The notes beneath the pieces are model-generated. The model was not told where the DNA came from, did not search any database, and was given only the letters and a program-made list of their open reading frames with translations. A program made the position numbers and the translations under genes. Of a stretch of 26,261 bases of DNA, positions 17,239 to 25,351 are shown one piece after another. This DNA is from JBBRCE01 sp038205115 (GTDB lineage Bacteria; Planctomycetota; Planctomycetia; Pirellulales; JBBRCE01): the NCBI GenBank assembly GCA_038205115.1, contig JBBRCE010000066.1:1-26261 (forward strand), given 5' to 3'. Positions within the stretch are counted from its first letter, which is position 1. The number at the start of each line of letters is the position of its first letter.

Positions 17239-18961
17239 ATGTATCGTTCGCACAATGACGTTCGCGTACTTAACGATTTACTGAGACGCGACCACACGCT
17301 CAAGAGCGCCATTCTTTTCGGACTCGACGGCATTCCGATTGAAATTCAGGCTAGAGCGACTTCCGTGATGAAATGTCCGCAGATGGTTACTGAGGTCACG
17401 AAAATCAGTGGGATGCCGCGCGGTGCGGTGCGAGAATCACTTGATCGCATAACCGGTGCATTTGCAAAAATGCAAGTGCCACCGTCGCACGTGAGCATTC
17501 TGATAAATATGACGCCGCCAGATTTGCCGAAAGATGGCACTTCCCTTGATTTGCCCTTGGCATTGATCATGCTTCAAGCTGCGGGCATTTTGCCCGAGTT
17601 ATCGCGAGAATGGCAAGAAAAATTCGTGATCTTTGGTGAAGTCGGCCTGCATGCGGAGGTCCGAAAAGTTCCCGGTGCTTTATCGCTTGCTTTTAGTGCA
17701 AAGCCGGGGCAGGCACTCATTGTGCCCTCAGAAAATGCGAAGGAGTGCTCTCTGTTGCTTGCAAAGGCTGGACACGAGGGTTGTCAAATATTGCCAATTT
17801 CCAATTTCGAAGAGTTGATAGGCTTTTCTCGCGGAGAGCGAAGGTTGGAGTCGAGTTTAAAATCGGAAATTCATTTTGAATCCTATATTCCGAAAGCAAC
17901 TGACTTCGGGGCAATTAAGGGGCAGGCTAAGGCCAAGGAAGCTGCGATCATTTCGGCCGCGGGTGGCCACAACCTTCTGCTCATCGGACCGCCAGGCGAA
18001 GGAAAATCGCTGCTCGCAAGCGCTCTACCAGGAATCTTGCCGAGACTATCGCAGGCAGAGAAAGTTGAACTGACTAAAATCTATTCTGCTTTCGGTGCAT
18101 TGAGTCATGACGGGACTGCGGTTACACGCCGTCCTGTCCGTTCGATACACCATACCGCGTCAAAAGAATCACTTGTTGGCGGCGGGTCGGGAACGCCGCG
18201 CCCGGGTGAAATCACTCTTGCGCATCTGGGAGTGCTGTTCCTCGATGAGATCGCGGAGTTCAGTCGCGCGACTCTCGAAACATTACGTCAGCCGCTTGAG
18301 TCCGGCGAGGTCTCGATTTCTCGAGTCAATGCGACCTTACGATATCCCTGCAGAGTTACGCTTGTCGCGGCCATGAATCCATGCCCCTGCGGCTACTTCG
18401 GCACTGATCAGTGCGTCTGTAAAGAACGTGATGTGGCAAGCTACCATAAGAAATTGAGCGGCCCACTGTTAGATCGGATCGACCTTCAGGTGGAATTACA
18501 ACGACTGACGACGGAAGAGCGATTTGCTCCGGATGAGGGCGAGCAGTCTCCACGCATGCGTACGCAAGTCGAAGCAGCGCGAGATCGGCAGACGGCACGA
18601 TTTCAGGGTACCGAAATCACGCATAAGGAACGACCGAAAAATAACTTCCTCTGAGTGAGACGCCCGCTGCTCGTGATAGCGCGCGTCGACCCGAACGAAA
18701 AACGGAAGTTATTTTTCGGTCGTTCCTAATGCGGCAATTCCAGGCGGAAAAGTGAGAGAGTATTGTAAATTTTCGAGAGATGGGTTTGACGCATATAAGA
18801 GGACCGCAGACACTCACACGCTCTCTACTCGCTCTCTTGATCGGCTTGCCAAAGTCGCGAGAACAGTTGCGGACTTGCTCAATCACGACGAGGTCGGGCC
18901 TCTGCATGTTGCGAAGGCGGAAACTTATGTCATCGGCGGAATGTTGCGCGCTAGCGGATGA
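17239..18961 (+). pseudogene. comM/yifB-like AAA+ ATPase gene interrupted by a MITE-like insertion
   Basis: The intact part (ATG 17239 to TGA 18652-18654) encodes an N-terminal ComM_N-type domain, a Walker A (LLIGPPGEGKS), Walker B (VLFLDEIAEF), the cysteine cluster of the family (MNPCPCGYFG...QCVC) and the LLDRIDL arginine motif. ComM/YifB proteins are hexameric helicases linked to branch migration in natural transformation. After RFQGTEITH the frame runs into a 102-bp inverted-repeat element and stops. The C-terminal domain resumes at 18728 with NAAIPGGKVREYCKFS and runs through LDRLAKVARTVADL to the stop at 18959-18961. Deleting 103 bases joins the two parts in frame. GAGG eight bases before 17239 supports that start. 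The truncated product would lose the C-terminal helical domain, so the gene is probably inactive. Confidence 0.9.
18626..18727. mobile_element. MITE-like element, 102 bp, perfect 24-bp terminal inverted repeats
   Basis: The first 24 bases (18626-18649, starting AGGAACGACCGAAAAATAAC) are the exact complement of the last 24 (18704-18727). The 54-base centre has no coding capacity. Flanks read ACGCATA before and AATGCGG after; the restored gene reads ACGCATAATGCGG, so the insertion added 103 bases. This fits a TA target duplication (as in IS630/Tc1-mariner-type elements, ends then offset by one base) or a single-base duplication. It carries no transposase and would need one in trans. Confidence 0.88.
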
Positions 18962-19098
18962 ATCTGCTCGCGAAATTAGCGGGCCAAATTGTTGGAACAG
19001 GTACGCGACGACAACGCCCTGTGTCAATCGTCGCATAGCAAATACGCTAACCGCGCCCGAGCCAATCCCGCCGACATGTTCAGCGTTGCGATCGCAAC

Positions 19099-22000
19099 TT
19101 ACTTTTGCCGAAACAGCCGATCCAAGCCGCCTTCCAGGTTTTTCTCGATGGCGTTGCGGGCAGCGCCTTGAATCAACTGCGCGCCGAGTTGCTGCAGAAT
19201 TTGGCCGTCCACCTGCGGGTGCGAGAGTGTGCCGCGGATGGGAATCGAAATCGGCCGATCGCCGAAGCCAGCCAGCAACGGCGATTTTGCCGCCCACTCC
19301 GGTTTGATCGGAAACTCGGCGACCAGATCGAGCGTTTCATCCGCAACGCCCACGGAGCCGCGCGTACGAATCGTCACTTCGCCAGCCTGCATTGTCATTC
19401 CCTGGTGATAAACGCGTCCGTTGACCATACGGAATTCAATGGCCTGCTCGTTCATGGTCAGCACAGCGCGATCGTCCGAATCGCCGGCCGGTGTTTGTCC
19501 TTTGGCCATGGCGATGATTTGCCGCGAGAGCGCGACCATTGACTTGGCCGACGGTCCCGGCAAGATGCTGACGTTATGGACCGTCAGTTGACCGCCAATA
19601 TCGCCCGTGGCTGGAGCGCTGAGCGGCAGTTGCCCGCCCGCCAGGTTGACAGAGAATTTGCCTTCGGCCCGTGTCGCATCGGCCAGCGCCGGCGCAATGA
19701 ACTTGAGTCCGGTGGCGCAAACTTCCGGCGTGATTCGAACTTCACTGATCAGCGGTCCCTGGCCGAGCAGCATTTTGGCCGGTTCGTGCTGCAGATCGAA
19801 TTGCGGAGCGAACGTCAACTTGCCCTCGCTCAACGGAAGGTTGAGCGGCTTGACGTCGAGTTGGCCTTTGCCCAGCGAGGCGGAGATTTCTCCGGCACCA
19901 ATCTTGAGTCCGTACAGCGTCGCGCCTTGCCAGCCGAGGCTGGATTGCGCCGTGAGCGGCAACAACCGCGCGGCCAGACTGAGTGGCACCGCCTTGGTGC
20001 CGACGGGCGCGGCCGGATTGATCGGTCCGCGAAGCGAAAATTTACGCGACTCGCGACCGTCCAATTCGATGACCGCGCCTAAATACGGTGCAAGCAGTTT
20101 GGTCAGCGCCGGCAAATCGTAATCCAACTGACCATTCAGATCGACGTCGCAGGTATCGCTGACTTTCAGCGCAGCGCCGCTGGCCTGCAGTCGCAGGGCT
20201 TGGGCGGTGAGGTCCAGTTGGCCAAGTTTTGCGCTGTCGCTGGCCGAGTCGTATGTGCCATCGGCGGCGAATTCGACTTTTTGTTCTTGCCAGATCGGTT
20301 GCGGCGTGATGTTGCGGGCGGCCAGTTGGGGCGCGTCGCCGGAGTACAAAGCAAATCGGTCGATCGCCGCGCCGAGCTTGGCGGTCACCATTCCGCCCTG
20401 CGTGGCCAGCCGGGCTTGTCCGCTCAAACGTCCCACTGCCAGCGTAGACGGCGGTTTGCGTGGATCATTGACCCAGGCCATAAGTTTGCCGGCGTCGCCA
20501 TCCAGGCGCAGCGTGCCCGCCATTTGTGGACCGCCTTTTTCCGGCAGAACGATCGTGAGATCGTCGGTTTCCAGATTCAGCGCGGCCGTGTTGAGCAGCG
20601 TCTTGCCGAGCAAAAGCTTTTTGGCCGCGGAATCCCAGCGACCCGTTGTTTGCAACAGCATGCTCGGATCATCCACAAAAAACCCGCTGCCCCAGGCGCG
20701 CATTCGGTTGATGGCCAGTTGTCCGTCGGCGATGTCGATGCTGGCGGCCGAATAGGCAACGTCAACCGTCAGATCGGCCGTGCCGTCCAGTAGCCAACCG
20801 TCCAAACTATAGATTGGTTGCAGACGCGCGGCCCATTTGGCAACCGGGCCACGAAGCGCTGTTTTCAATTTCCAGATCGCATTGGGACCGAATTTGACCG
20901 GCGTCAGCAATTGAATTTTGCCGTCTTCACCGGCCGCTTGGAGGTCAATGGTCGCAGCGGTGATTTGTGTGAGCTGCGTGCCGTCGACGATGCCATCGGC
21001 ATTGAAGTAAACTGCCATGCTGTCTTCCGTCCACGGCAGCGCGCCCGGACGCATGACTTGCACATTCTTGAGCAACACGCTGCCCTTGGCGATCGCTTGG
21101 ACGCCGTTCTGACGTTGCCATTGCAGTTGAGCCGTTCCGGTGCCAGCCAGCTTGCAATTGCTCAAATCGACGAACTGGCCAAGTTCGCTGCCCAAACGGT
21201 CGAGATTGCAAACAGCCGAGGCGTCGAGCCGATCGATCGAACCGGCGGCCTGCGCGGTGAGAAAGCCAGCTTTGCACAACAGGCTGTCGATGGTAGGCCC
21301 TTGCTCGCGCGTATCGTGCGCCGCCAGGCTCAGCGAGATCGGATTGTTCCAAACGATGGGCTTGCCGTCCGCCATGGCGGAAATTGGGCTGGTTTGCAGG
21401 CTGGCCTGCCAGCTTTGACCGCCGCGTGCCGCCAAGCTCTCGGCGGCAAATGTCATGGTGCCGCTGTTGAGTTGCAGGCCTTCGCGAATGTTGAAAGTCT
21501 TGGGCAATCGCTGCGCCAGGCGTGCGAGATCGAGCTGCCCTTCGACTTTGGCGTTTTCGTTCAACCACGTCCGCAACATTTCGAGCGAATTACGACCGGA
21601 CAGCGGAAAGCTGCCGCGCACAGAAATTTGCGCCAGATCGCACGTCAGTTCGAATTGCTCGACGTCGAGTCGCTGGTCGTGAAAGGCCATTTTCAGCGGC
21701 AAACCGAGTTTTTCCAGACGCAATTGTTCGCCAGGCGCAAACAGGCCGCCAACCGCCAGGTCGTCGGCCGCAATCTGCCCCTGCAGATCGGCGCGAAGTT
21801 GTTCCAGGCGATTGCCGGAGACTTGTCCCCGCGCGGCGCCGCTAAAACTTCCGGCCAGATACCCGTCGCGCAGAAATCGCCCCAAAAGCGGCGAGATTGC
21901 CGCCAGTGGCAGCGTCTGGCACTTGAATTCGAAGGCACGCGGCGTGGCTGCGTCGGCCGTTTGACCTGCCGTGCCAAGTTGGACGCTGAATTGACCGTGC

Positions 22001-22653
22001 CGCGCACCAGCGATTGCATTTCCGGAAATCGCCAACTCACTCGGTAAGTCCGCGCCCGGCGGCAACGTGAGGTTCACTTCTAATTGGTCGAGTTGCGATT
22101 GCTGGCCCGCGGCATCGTGCAGCGAGATTGACGCGTCGTGCATTTCCAGCGTGACGGCCGTATTGCCTGGTGAACTCGGCTGCGCGAGTAGAGTCTTAAG
22201 CAAGTCTTCCAGGTTGCTGCCGTCGGGCCGAAGTTTGAGGTCCAGATGCAGGCCTTGTAATTTCACCACGCCCAGGTTCTTGGAATCTCGCATGAGCCCA
22301 AGAATCGATTTTTCTAAACTGACGCGTGGCAGCGCGGCAATCACTTGACCATCCGCGTCACGAACTTCAATATCACCGGCTTCGATTGCCGAAAACCAAC
22401 TGGCCGACGCCCAGCCAACCTGCACGCTGCCTTGGAGTTTGTTGGTGGCACGTCCCACGGCCCAGGCACGCAGCGGCGAGTGACATATTAGCCAAGGCGC
22501 AAAGTACACGCCTACCGCTAGCAGGGCAGCCGCAACCAACCATTTTTTTTTGCCGCGTCGCGGTTTGCCGGACCACTCTTGTTCGAGTTGTGCAACGGTT
22601 TTGACCGCGGCCGAAGGCGCAAGACGCTTGGACGTTCCGGATGCCGTAGCCAT
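19099..22653 (-). CDS. Very long AsmA-like envelope protein, 1184 aa
   Basis: After a basic cytoplasmic stretch (GKPRRGKKKW) there is one hydrophobic helix (~38-57), then over 1,100 residues of repeating beta-strand sequence. Early segments such as GSVQVGWASASWFSAIEAGDIEVRD and ADGQVIAALPRVSLEKSI match the start of AsmA/DUF748/YhdP-type proteins, and the C-terminus (VADETLDLVAEFPI ... ISIPIRGTLSHPQVD) is the typical AsmA-like ending. AsmA-family proteins are anchored in the inner membrane, cross the periplasm as a long beta groove and are linked to lipid transport and outer-membrane homeostasis. The ATG at 22653 is fixed by AAGGA about eight bases upstream. It appears to be transcribed alone. 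Length is within the range of large family members such as YhdP and TamB. Confidence 0.85.
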   Translation of the reverse strand: MATASGTSKRLAPSAAVKTVAQLEQEWSGKPRRGKKKWLVAAALLAVGVYFAPWLICHSPLRAWAVGRATNKLQGSVQVGWASASWFSAIEAGDIEVRDADGQVIAALPRVSLEKSILGLMRDSKNLGVVKLQGLHLDLKLRPDGSNLEDLLKTLLAQPSSPGNTAVTLEMHDASISLHDAAGQQSQLDQLEVNLTLPPGADLPSELAISGNAIAGARHGQFSVQLGTAGQTADAATPRAFEFKCQTLPLAAISPLLGRFLRDGYLAGSFSGAARGQVSGNRLEQLRADLQGQIAADDLAVGGLFAPGEQLRLEKLGLPLKMAFHDQRLDVEQFELTCDLAQISVRGSFPLSGRNSLEMLRTWLNENAKVEGQLDLARLAQRLPKTFNIREGLQLNSGTMTFAAESLAARGGQSWQASLQTSPISAMADGKPIVWNNPISLSLAAHDTREQGPTIDSLLCKAGFLTAQAAGSIDRLDASAVCNLDRLGSELGQFVDLSNCKLAGTGTAQLQWQRQNGVQAIAKGSVLLKNVQVMRPGALPWTEDSMAVYFNADGIVDGTQLTQITAATIDLQAAGEDGKIQLLTPVKFGPNAIWKLKTALRGPVAKWAARLQPIYSLDGWLLDGTADLTVDVAYSAASIDIADGQLAINRMRAWGSGFFVDDPSMLLQTTGRWDSAAKKLLLGKTLLNTAALNLETDDLTIVLPEKGGPQMAGTLRLDGDAGKLMAWVNDPRKPPSTLAVGRLSGQARLATQGGMVTAKLGAAIDRFALYSGDAPQLAARNITPQPIWQEQKVEFAADGTYDSASDSAKLGQLDLTAQALRLQASGAALKVSDTCDVDLNGQLDYDLPALTKLLAPYLGAVIELDGRESRKFSLRGPINPAAPVGTKAVPLSLAARLLPLTAQSSLGWQGATLYGLKIGAGEISASLGKGQLDVKPLNLPLSEGKLTFAPQFDLQHEPAKMLLGQGPLISEVRITPEVCATGLKFIAPALADATRAEGKFSVNLAGGQLPLSAPATGDIGGQLTVHNVSILPGPSAKSMVALSRQIIAMAKGQTPAGDSDDRAVLTMNEQAIEFRMVNGRVYHQGMTMQAGEVTIRTRGSVGVADETLDLVAEFPIKPEWAAKSPLLAGFGDRPISIPIRGTLSHPQVDGQILQQLGAQLIQGAARNAIEKNLEGGLDRLFRQK

Positions 22654-23220
22654 TTCCAAATCCTTTGATCGCGGCTGCGCGCTGTAGTCTTGTGAAGTCG
22701 TTCATTCCCTGAACGCCTGGCCGAGGGCGGGCATTCTAAACGTATACGCCCATTGCTGCTAGACCGACCTGACGCCACCGCGCTGTCCAATGGCCGACCT
22801 GCCGGCGCGATCTCGAAACGATGCATCGCTACGGTGGTACATCTTTGGCATGATTGTCCCTGCAGCTTTAAATCAGCCAGTGGTGCGGGGTAGGGCGAGA
22901 AGCGTGACACTGCATGCAAGCAACTTGAAAAATGACTTTTCCGACCCAGTCCGACCGCAATGCTGCCGACGCATGCTGACGGCGGGTACTGACTGTGGGT
23001 GCTGATGGCGGGTGATAGTGACGATGCTGCGGATATTGGCGACGTCTGATGTGCAGTGTGCAAATCTTGTCGCGCGTCGGGAACCGGCCGCAAGTTGCCA
23101 CCTGCGGGACTGCGTTGCCACGATCTCAATTCGTGGCCAAAGTCTTGTTCTCGCAGCGGCTTGCATCGTGCCGAACGTGAGCTAGAATGCCGATACCGGC
23201 GCAAATTGCCCAGCGCGCTC
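22654..23220. other. Intergenic region between AsmA-like gene and tRNA-Ser
   Basis: About 570 bases without a credible gene. The promoter of the AsmA-like gene should be in the left part. An imperfect 16-base direct repeat (GCTGACGGCGGGTACT at 22975-22990 and GCTGATGGCGGGTGAT at 23001-23016) lies in the centre. Nothing else is recognised. Confidence 0.4.
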
Positions 23221-23302
23221 GGAGGGTAAGCGAATGGCTAGCGGCCACACTGGAAATGTGGTGCTCCGTAAGGAGTTGCGAGTTCGAGTCTCGTGCCCTC
23301 CG
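23221..23302 (+). tRNA. tRNA-Ser (anticodon GGA)
   Basis: Acceptor stem GGAGGGT pairs with GCCCTCC (23295-23301), followed by discriminator G. The anticodon arm is CCACA-CTGGAAA-TGTGG, giving anticodon GGA (serine UCC/UCU). A long variable arm (GCTCC-GTAA-GGAGT) marks it as a class II tRNA, and the T arm GCGAG-TTCGAGT-CTCGT is regular. CCA is not encoded. Confidence 0.95.
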
Positions 23303-23314
23303 CTCTCGTAAATC

Positions 23315-23349
23315 TAGCCGTCGCAAAGAGTTGCGGCGGCTATCTTTTT
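23315..23349 (+). terminator. Rho-independent terminator of the tRNA-Ser gene
   Basis: TAGCCGTCGCAA (23315-23326) pairs with TTGCGGCGGCTA (23331-23342) over 12 bp with one G-U pair and a 4-base loop, then TCTTTTT. It starts 13 bases after the tRNA end. Confidence 0.9.
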
Positions 23350-23386
23350 GCGCCCGCTCAAGAATTATTCGTGGAAAACGCGAAAG

Positions 23387-23405
23387 TGTAGCCACAATGT
23401 AGCCA
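23387..23405. repeat. Short direct repeats next to tRNA-Ser, possible integrase arm sites
   Basis: TGTAGCCA occurs at 23387-23394 and 23398-23405, an 11-base period of about one helical turn. The pair is flanked by CGCGA (23379-23383) and TCGCG (23409-23413). Short direct repeats beside a tRNA attachment core are typical of arm-type sites bound by tyrosine recombinases, and such an enzyme is encoded at the right end of the window. The role is inferred. Confidence 0.4.
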
Positions 23406-23586
23406 ATCTCGCGCTGCTTGTACAAAACACGATGGCGGACGGCGACAAATGTCGGTGGACGCGACACAGCGAACGATCAACGACAATGCTGAACGATCCC
23501 AGCCGCGATGGACGTGTATAACGGGGTCATCGCATCGCTATGCACGTTTACACGCTGCCATCGAAATGGCAAACGGTCGTTATTGC

Positions 23587-25086
23587 CTATTTCCTAAACA
23601 GCAGGTACTGGCCGTCTTTAGTCAGCTTAACGCCGACGCGTCTCTCCAGGGCGTGTTGTGTTTGCATGCCAACGGCAACCAAAAACATATCAAACGGTAT
23701 TTTTCCAGGACTGTTCAGAGTTGGACGCTCAAATGCAGTGCTTGAACTCACAAGGTAACACTGTCCGCGGAATTTCGGAAATCGATCCTGAAATTCCATT
23801 AAACCCTTTAATGTATGGCGTGATGATCCGGTAACTTCGAACGCCATCGGTTCATCTGGATGATCGTACACCAGATCAACCTCGTGCCCCTTTTGCCTCC
23901 AATGGTAAAGCCGAACACCGGACTGTTGGCAAAGAGACGACATATGCGCCGCCGCCATGTTTTCTAGCAAAAGCCCCATCTCAGCCGGATCTTCTAGCGG
24001 CCCCAGTCCTCGAAGCAGTGCGGCATTTCTTACTGCCCCGTCTACGAAATATAATCGTCGTCCTCGCCGCTGAACGACTTCCTCCGACGGAGCATATGTC
24101 GGAAGCATGAACACCAGGAAAGCACGCTCAAAATATCGGACGTATTTGTCAATGGTTGGTTCAGTGAGCATTAGATCGCCGGCGATTGTCGCCGGAGAAA
24201 AAATGCCGGTAATCTGACCAGCTAGCGCATACAGCAGGCGTTCAAGTTTTGCAGGCTCAAGAATCTGAAACGCCTGCGGGATGTCTTTGTAGATCGCTTT
24301 CTCAATCGCGTCAGCTCTGAGTATTCTCTGCGATCGAAAGAGTTGAGAAGCCTCGTCTCCTGGTTTCGGTTGAAGTAGCAATTCTGGGAATCCTCCAGTT
24401 ATCGTAAACCTTCTCCTTTGCTCCGTAATGCCAGGAGGCAAGAGCTTAGCGACGATCATTTCATCGATTGTGGAAGCCAGCGATTCTTTGCAGGTGGATG
24501 CACACTCGTTGTTTATTAAGCTTAAATACTCAGTAAACAGGTAAGGTGCTAGATGTTGCTCTTCCCACCTTCCGGCACCGCTTTCAGTTCCACGTTGCCG
24601 AATTGCCGCCGTAGCGCTCGACGTCCCAACGATCCTAAGCGGCCATCTTTCATCGTAAAAGGTCTTGAGCCACAAGTCCCATTTTTCTGCGTAGGTAACC
24701 TCATCTAGGAACAAATAGACTGGATTGTTATTCGTTGCACCTGATCTGTGCAGGATGTACTTGACCAATTGCCCGAGGCTCAAGTCCAACAAAAGTGGAT
24801 GGTCCAGGCGTAACCACCACAATCTCTTTGGATCAATTCCTTCCAGCAATAATTGCTGAACGGTCTGGTACATCACCGTCGTTTTCCCAACCCGCCTTGG
24901 TCCGAGAATAAGCTGAAACCTTGGGACTGGAGGGTTCAAAATCGTTTGCCATAAGATTTCTGCCATTGGCCGTTTTGTAGGCGGCGCAAGTTCAGCGGGA
25001 ACGGTACTGCGCCTGTGCCACGGATTCTGGTCCTCCAGAATTTTTTCGTAGTCTTCCTCGCGCGGCTCCCAATTTCTCTTTTTCAT
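23587..25086 (-). CDS. AAA ATPase with C-terminal DUF4143 (AAA_14 family)
   Basis: A 499-aa ATP-binding protein. Walker A is GPRRVGKTT (Lys68), Walker B VYLFLDEVTY (Asp128, Glu129), and LRIVGTSSATA is the sensor-like strand typical of AAA_14 proteins. The C-terminal third is DUF4143-like: LYHWRQKGHEVDLVYD then MAFEVTGSS. In most relatives this restriction-endonuclease-like fold ends in E-V-K; here the lysine is replaced by threonine, so nuclease activity looks unlikely. The role of the family is unknown, though it is widespread on mobile and variable DNA. The ATG at 25086 has no ribosome site and the promoter is very close, so the mRNA may be nearly leaderless. The DNA is visibly richer in A and T than the left part of the window. 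It lies between tRNA-Ser and an integrase, so it is probable island cargo. Confidence 0.9.
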   Translation of the reverse strand: MKKRNWEPREEDYEKILEDQNPWHRRSTVPAELAPPTKRPMAEILWQTILNPPVPRFQLILGPRRVGKTTVMYQTVQQLLLEGIDPKRLWWLRLDHPLLLDLSLGQLVKYILHRSGATNNNPVYLFLDEVTYAEKWDLWLKTFYDERWPLRIVGTSSATAAIRQRGTESGAGRWEEQHLAPYLFTEYLSLINNECASTCKESLASTIDEMIVAKLLPPGITEQRRRFTITGGFPELLLQPKPGDEASQLFRSQRILRADAIEKAIYKDIPQAFQILEPAKLERLLYALAGQITGIFSPATIAGDLMLTEPTIDKYVRYFERAFLVFMLPTYAPSEEVVQRRGRRLYFVDGAVRNAALLRGLGPLEDPAEMGLLLENMAAAHMSSLCQQSGVRLYHWRQKGHEVDLVYDHPDEPMAFEVTGSSRHTLKGLMEFQDRFPKFRGQCYLVSSSTAFERPTLNSPGKIPFDMFLVAVGMQTQHALERRVGVKLTKDGQYLLFRK

Positions 25087-25092
25087 GCCGGA

Positions 25093-25120
25093 ATTTTATC
25101 TTAATCCCAGAAATAGGCAA
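25093..25120 (-). promoter_or_regulatory. Candidate promoter of the AAA/DUF4143 gene
   Basis: On the minus strand TTGCCT (25120-25115) and TAAAAT (25098-25093) are 16 bases apart. The -10 box ends six bases before the ATG codon at 25086-25084, so any leader is very short. Confidence 0.5.
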
Positions 25121-25125
25121 ACCTG

Positions 25126-25157
25126 CATTTTGGTTATTTCCAGAAATAACCAAAATG
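25126..25157. promoter_or_regulatory. Perfect 15-bp palindrome, probable operator
   Basis: CATTTTGGTTATTTC (25126-25140) and its exact complement (25143-25157) are separated by two bases. It lies just upstream of the candidate -35 box of the ATPase gene. A half-site-like copy, CCAGAAATAnnCAAA, occurs at 25107-25121 and again at 25140-25154, 33 bases (about three helical turns) apart; the first copy overlaps the promoter. This arrangement suggests a repressor operator. Confidence 0.65.
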
Positions 25158-25351
25158 GCGACGAACTTTTTATGTAAATCCTGGGTCGGTCTTTCGGGGA
25201 GCGGCCCGCGTCTTGGTAGCGCAACAGTCTTATAAACTGCATTAGGGAACAGCCTACGCTGAATGGGCTCGATTCCCCCCTTTACGTTAGTCCTTCTTGG
25301 CCTATCTCTTCGCGGCTTTAGTCAAACGATCACGCATCCGCGTGGCAAGGG
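25158..25351. other. Intergenic stretch with degenerate tRNA-like sequence
   Basis: The segment ~25211-25283 holds TTGGTAGCGC (D-arm-like), CAGT-CTTATAA-ACTG (anticodon-arm-like) and GGG-CTCGATT-CCC (T-arm-like), but no matching acceptor stem. It may be a tRNA remnant. No gene is recognised. Confidence 0.3.

Noticed and set aside
18626..18727. Rho-independent terminator inside comM
   Set aside because: The stem arms are 54 bases apart, the ends restore the gene frame when removed, and there is no U-tract after the second arm; an inserted element explains it better.
20818..22047. 409-codon open frame on the plus strand
   Set aside because: It lies fully opposite the AsmA-like gene, has no recognisable domain and is a by-product of high GC content.
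22975..23016. Start of a CRISPR or tandem array
   Set aside because: Only two imperfect 16-base copies with unequal bases and no further units.
25208..25283. Functional tRNA-Ile(UAU)
   Set aside because: No acceptor stem can be formed and the variable region is irregular, so it is kept only as a possible remnant.
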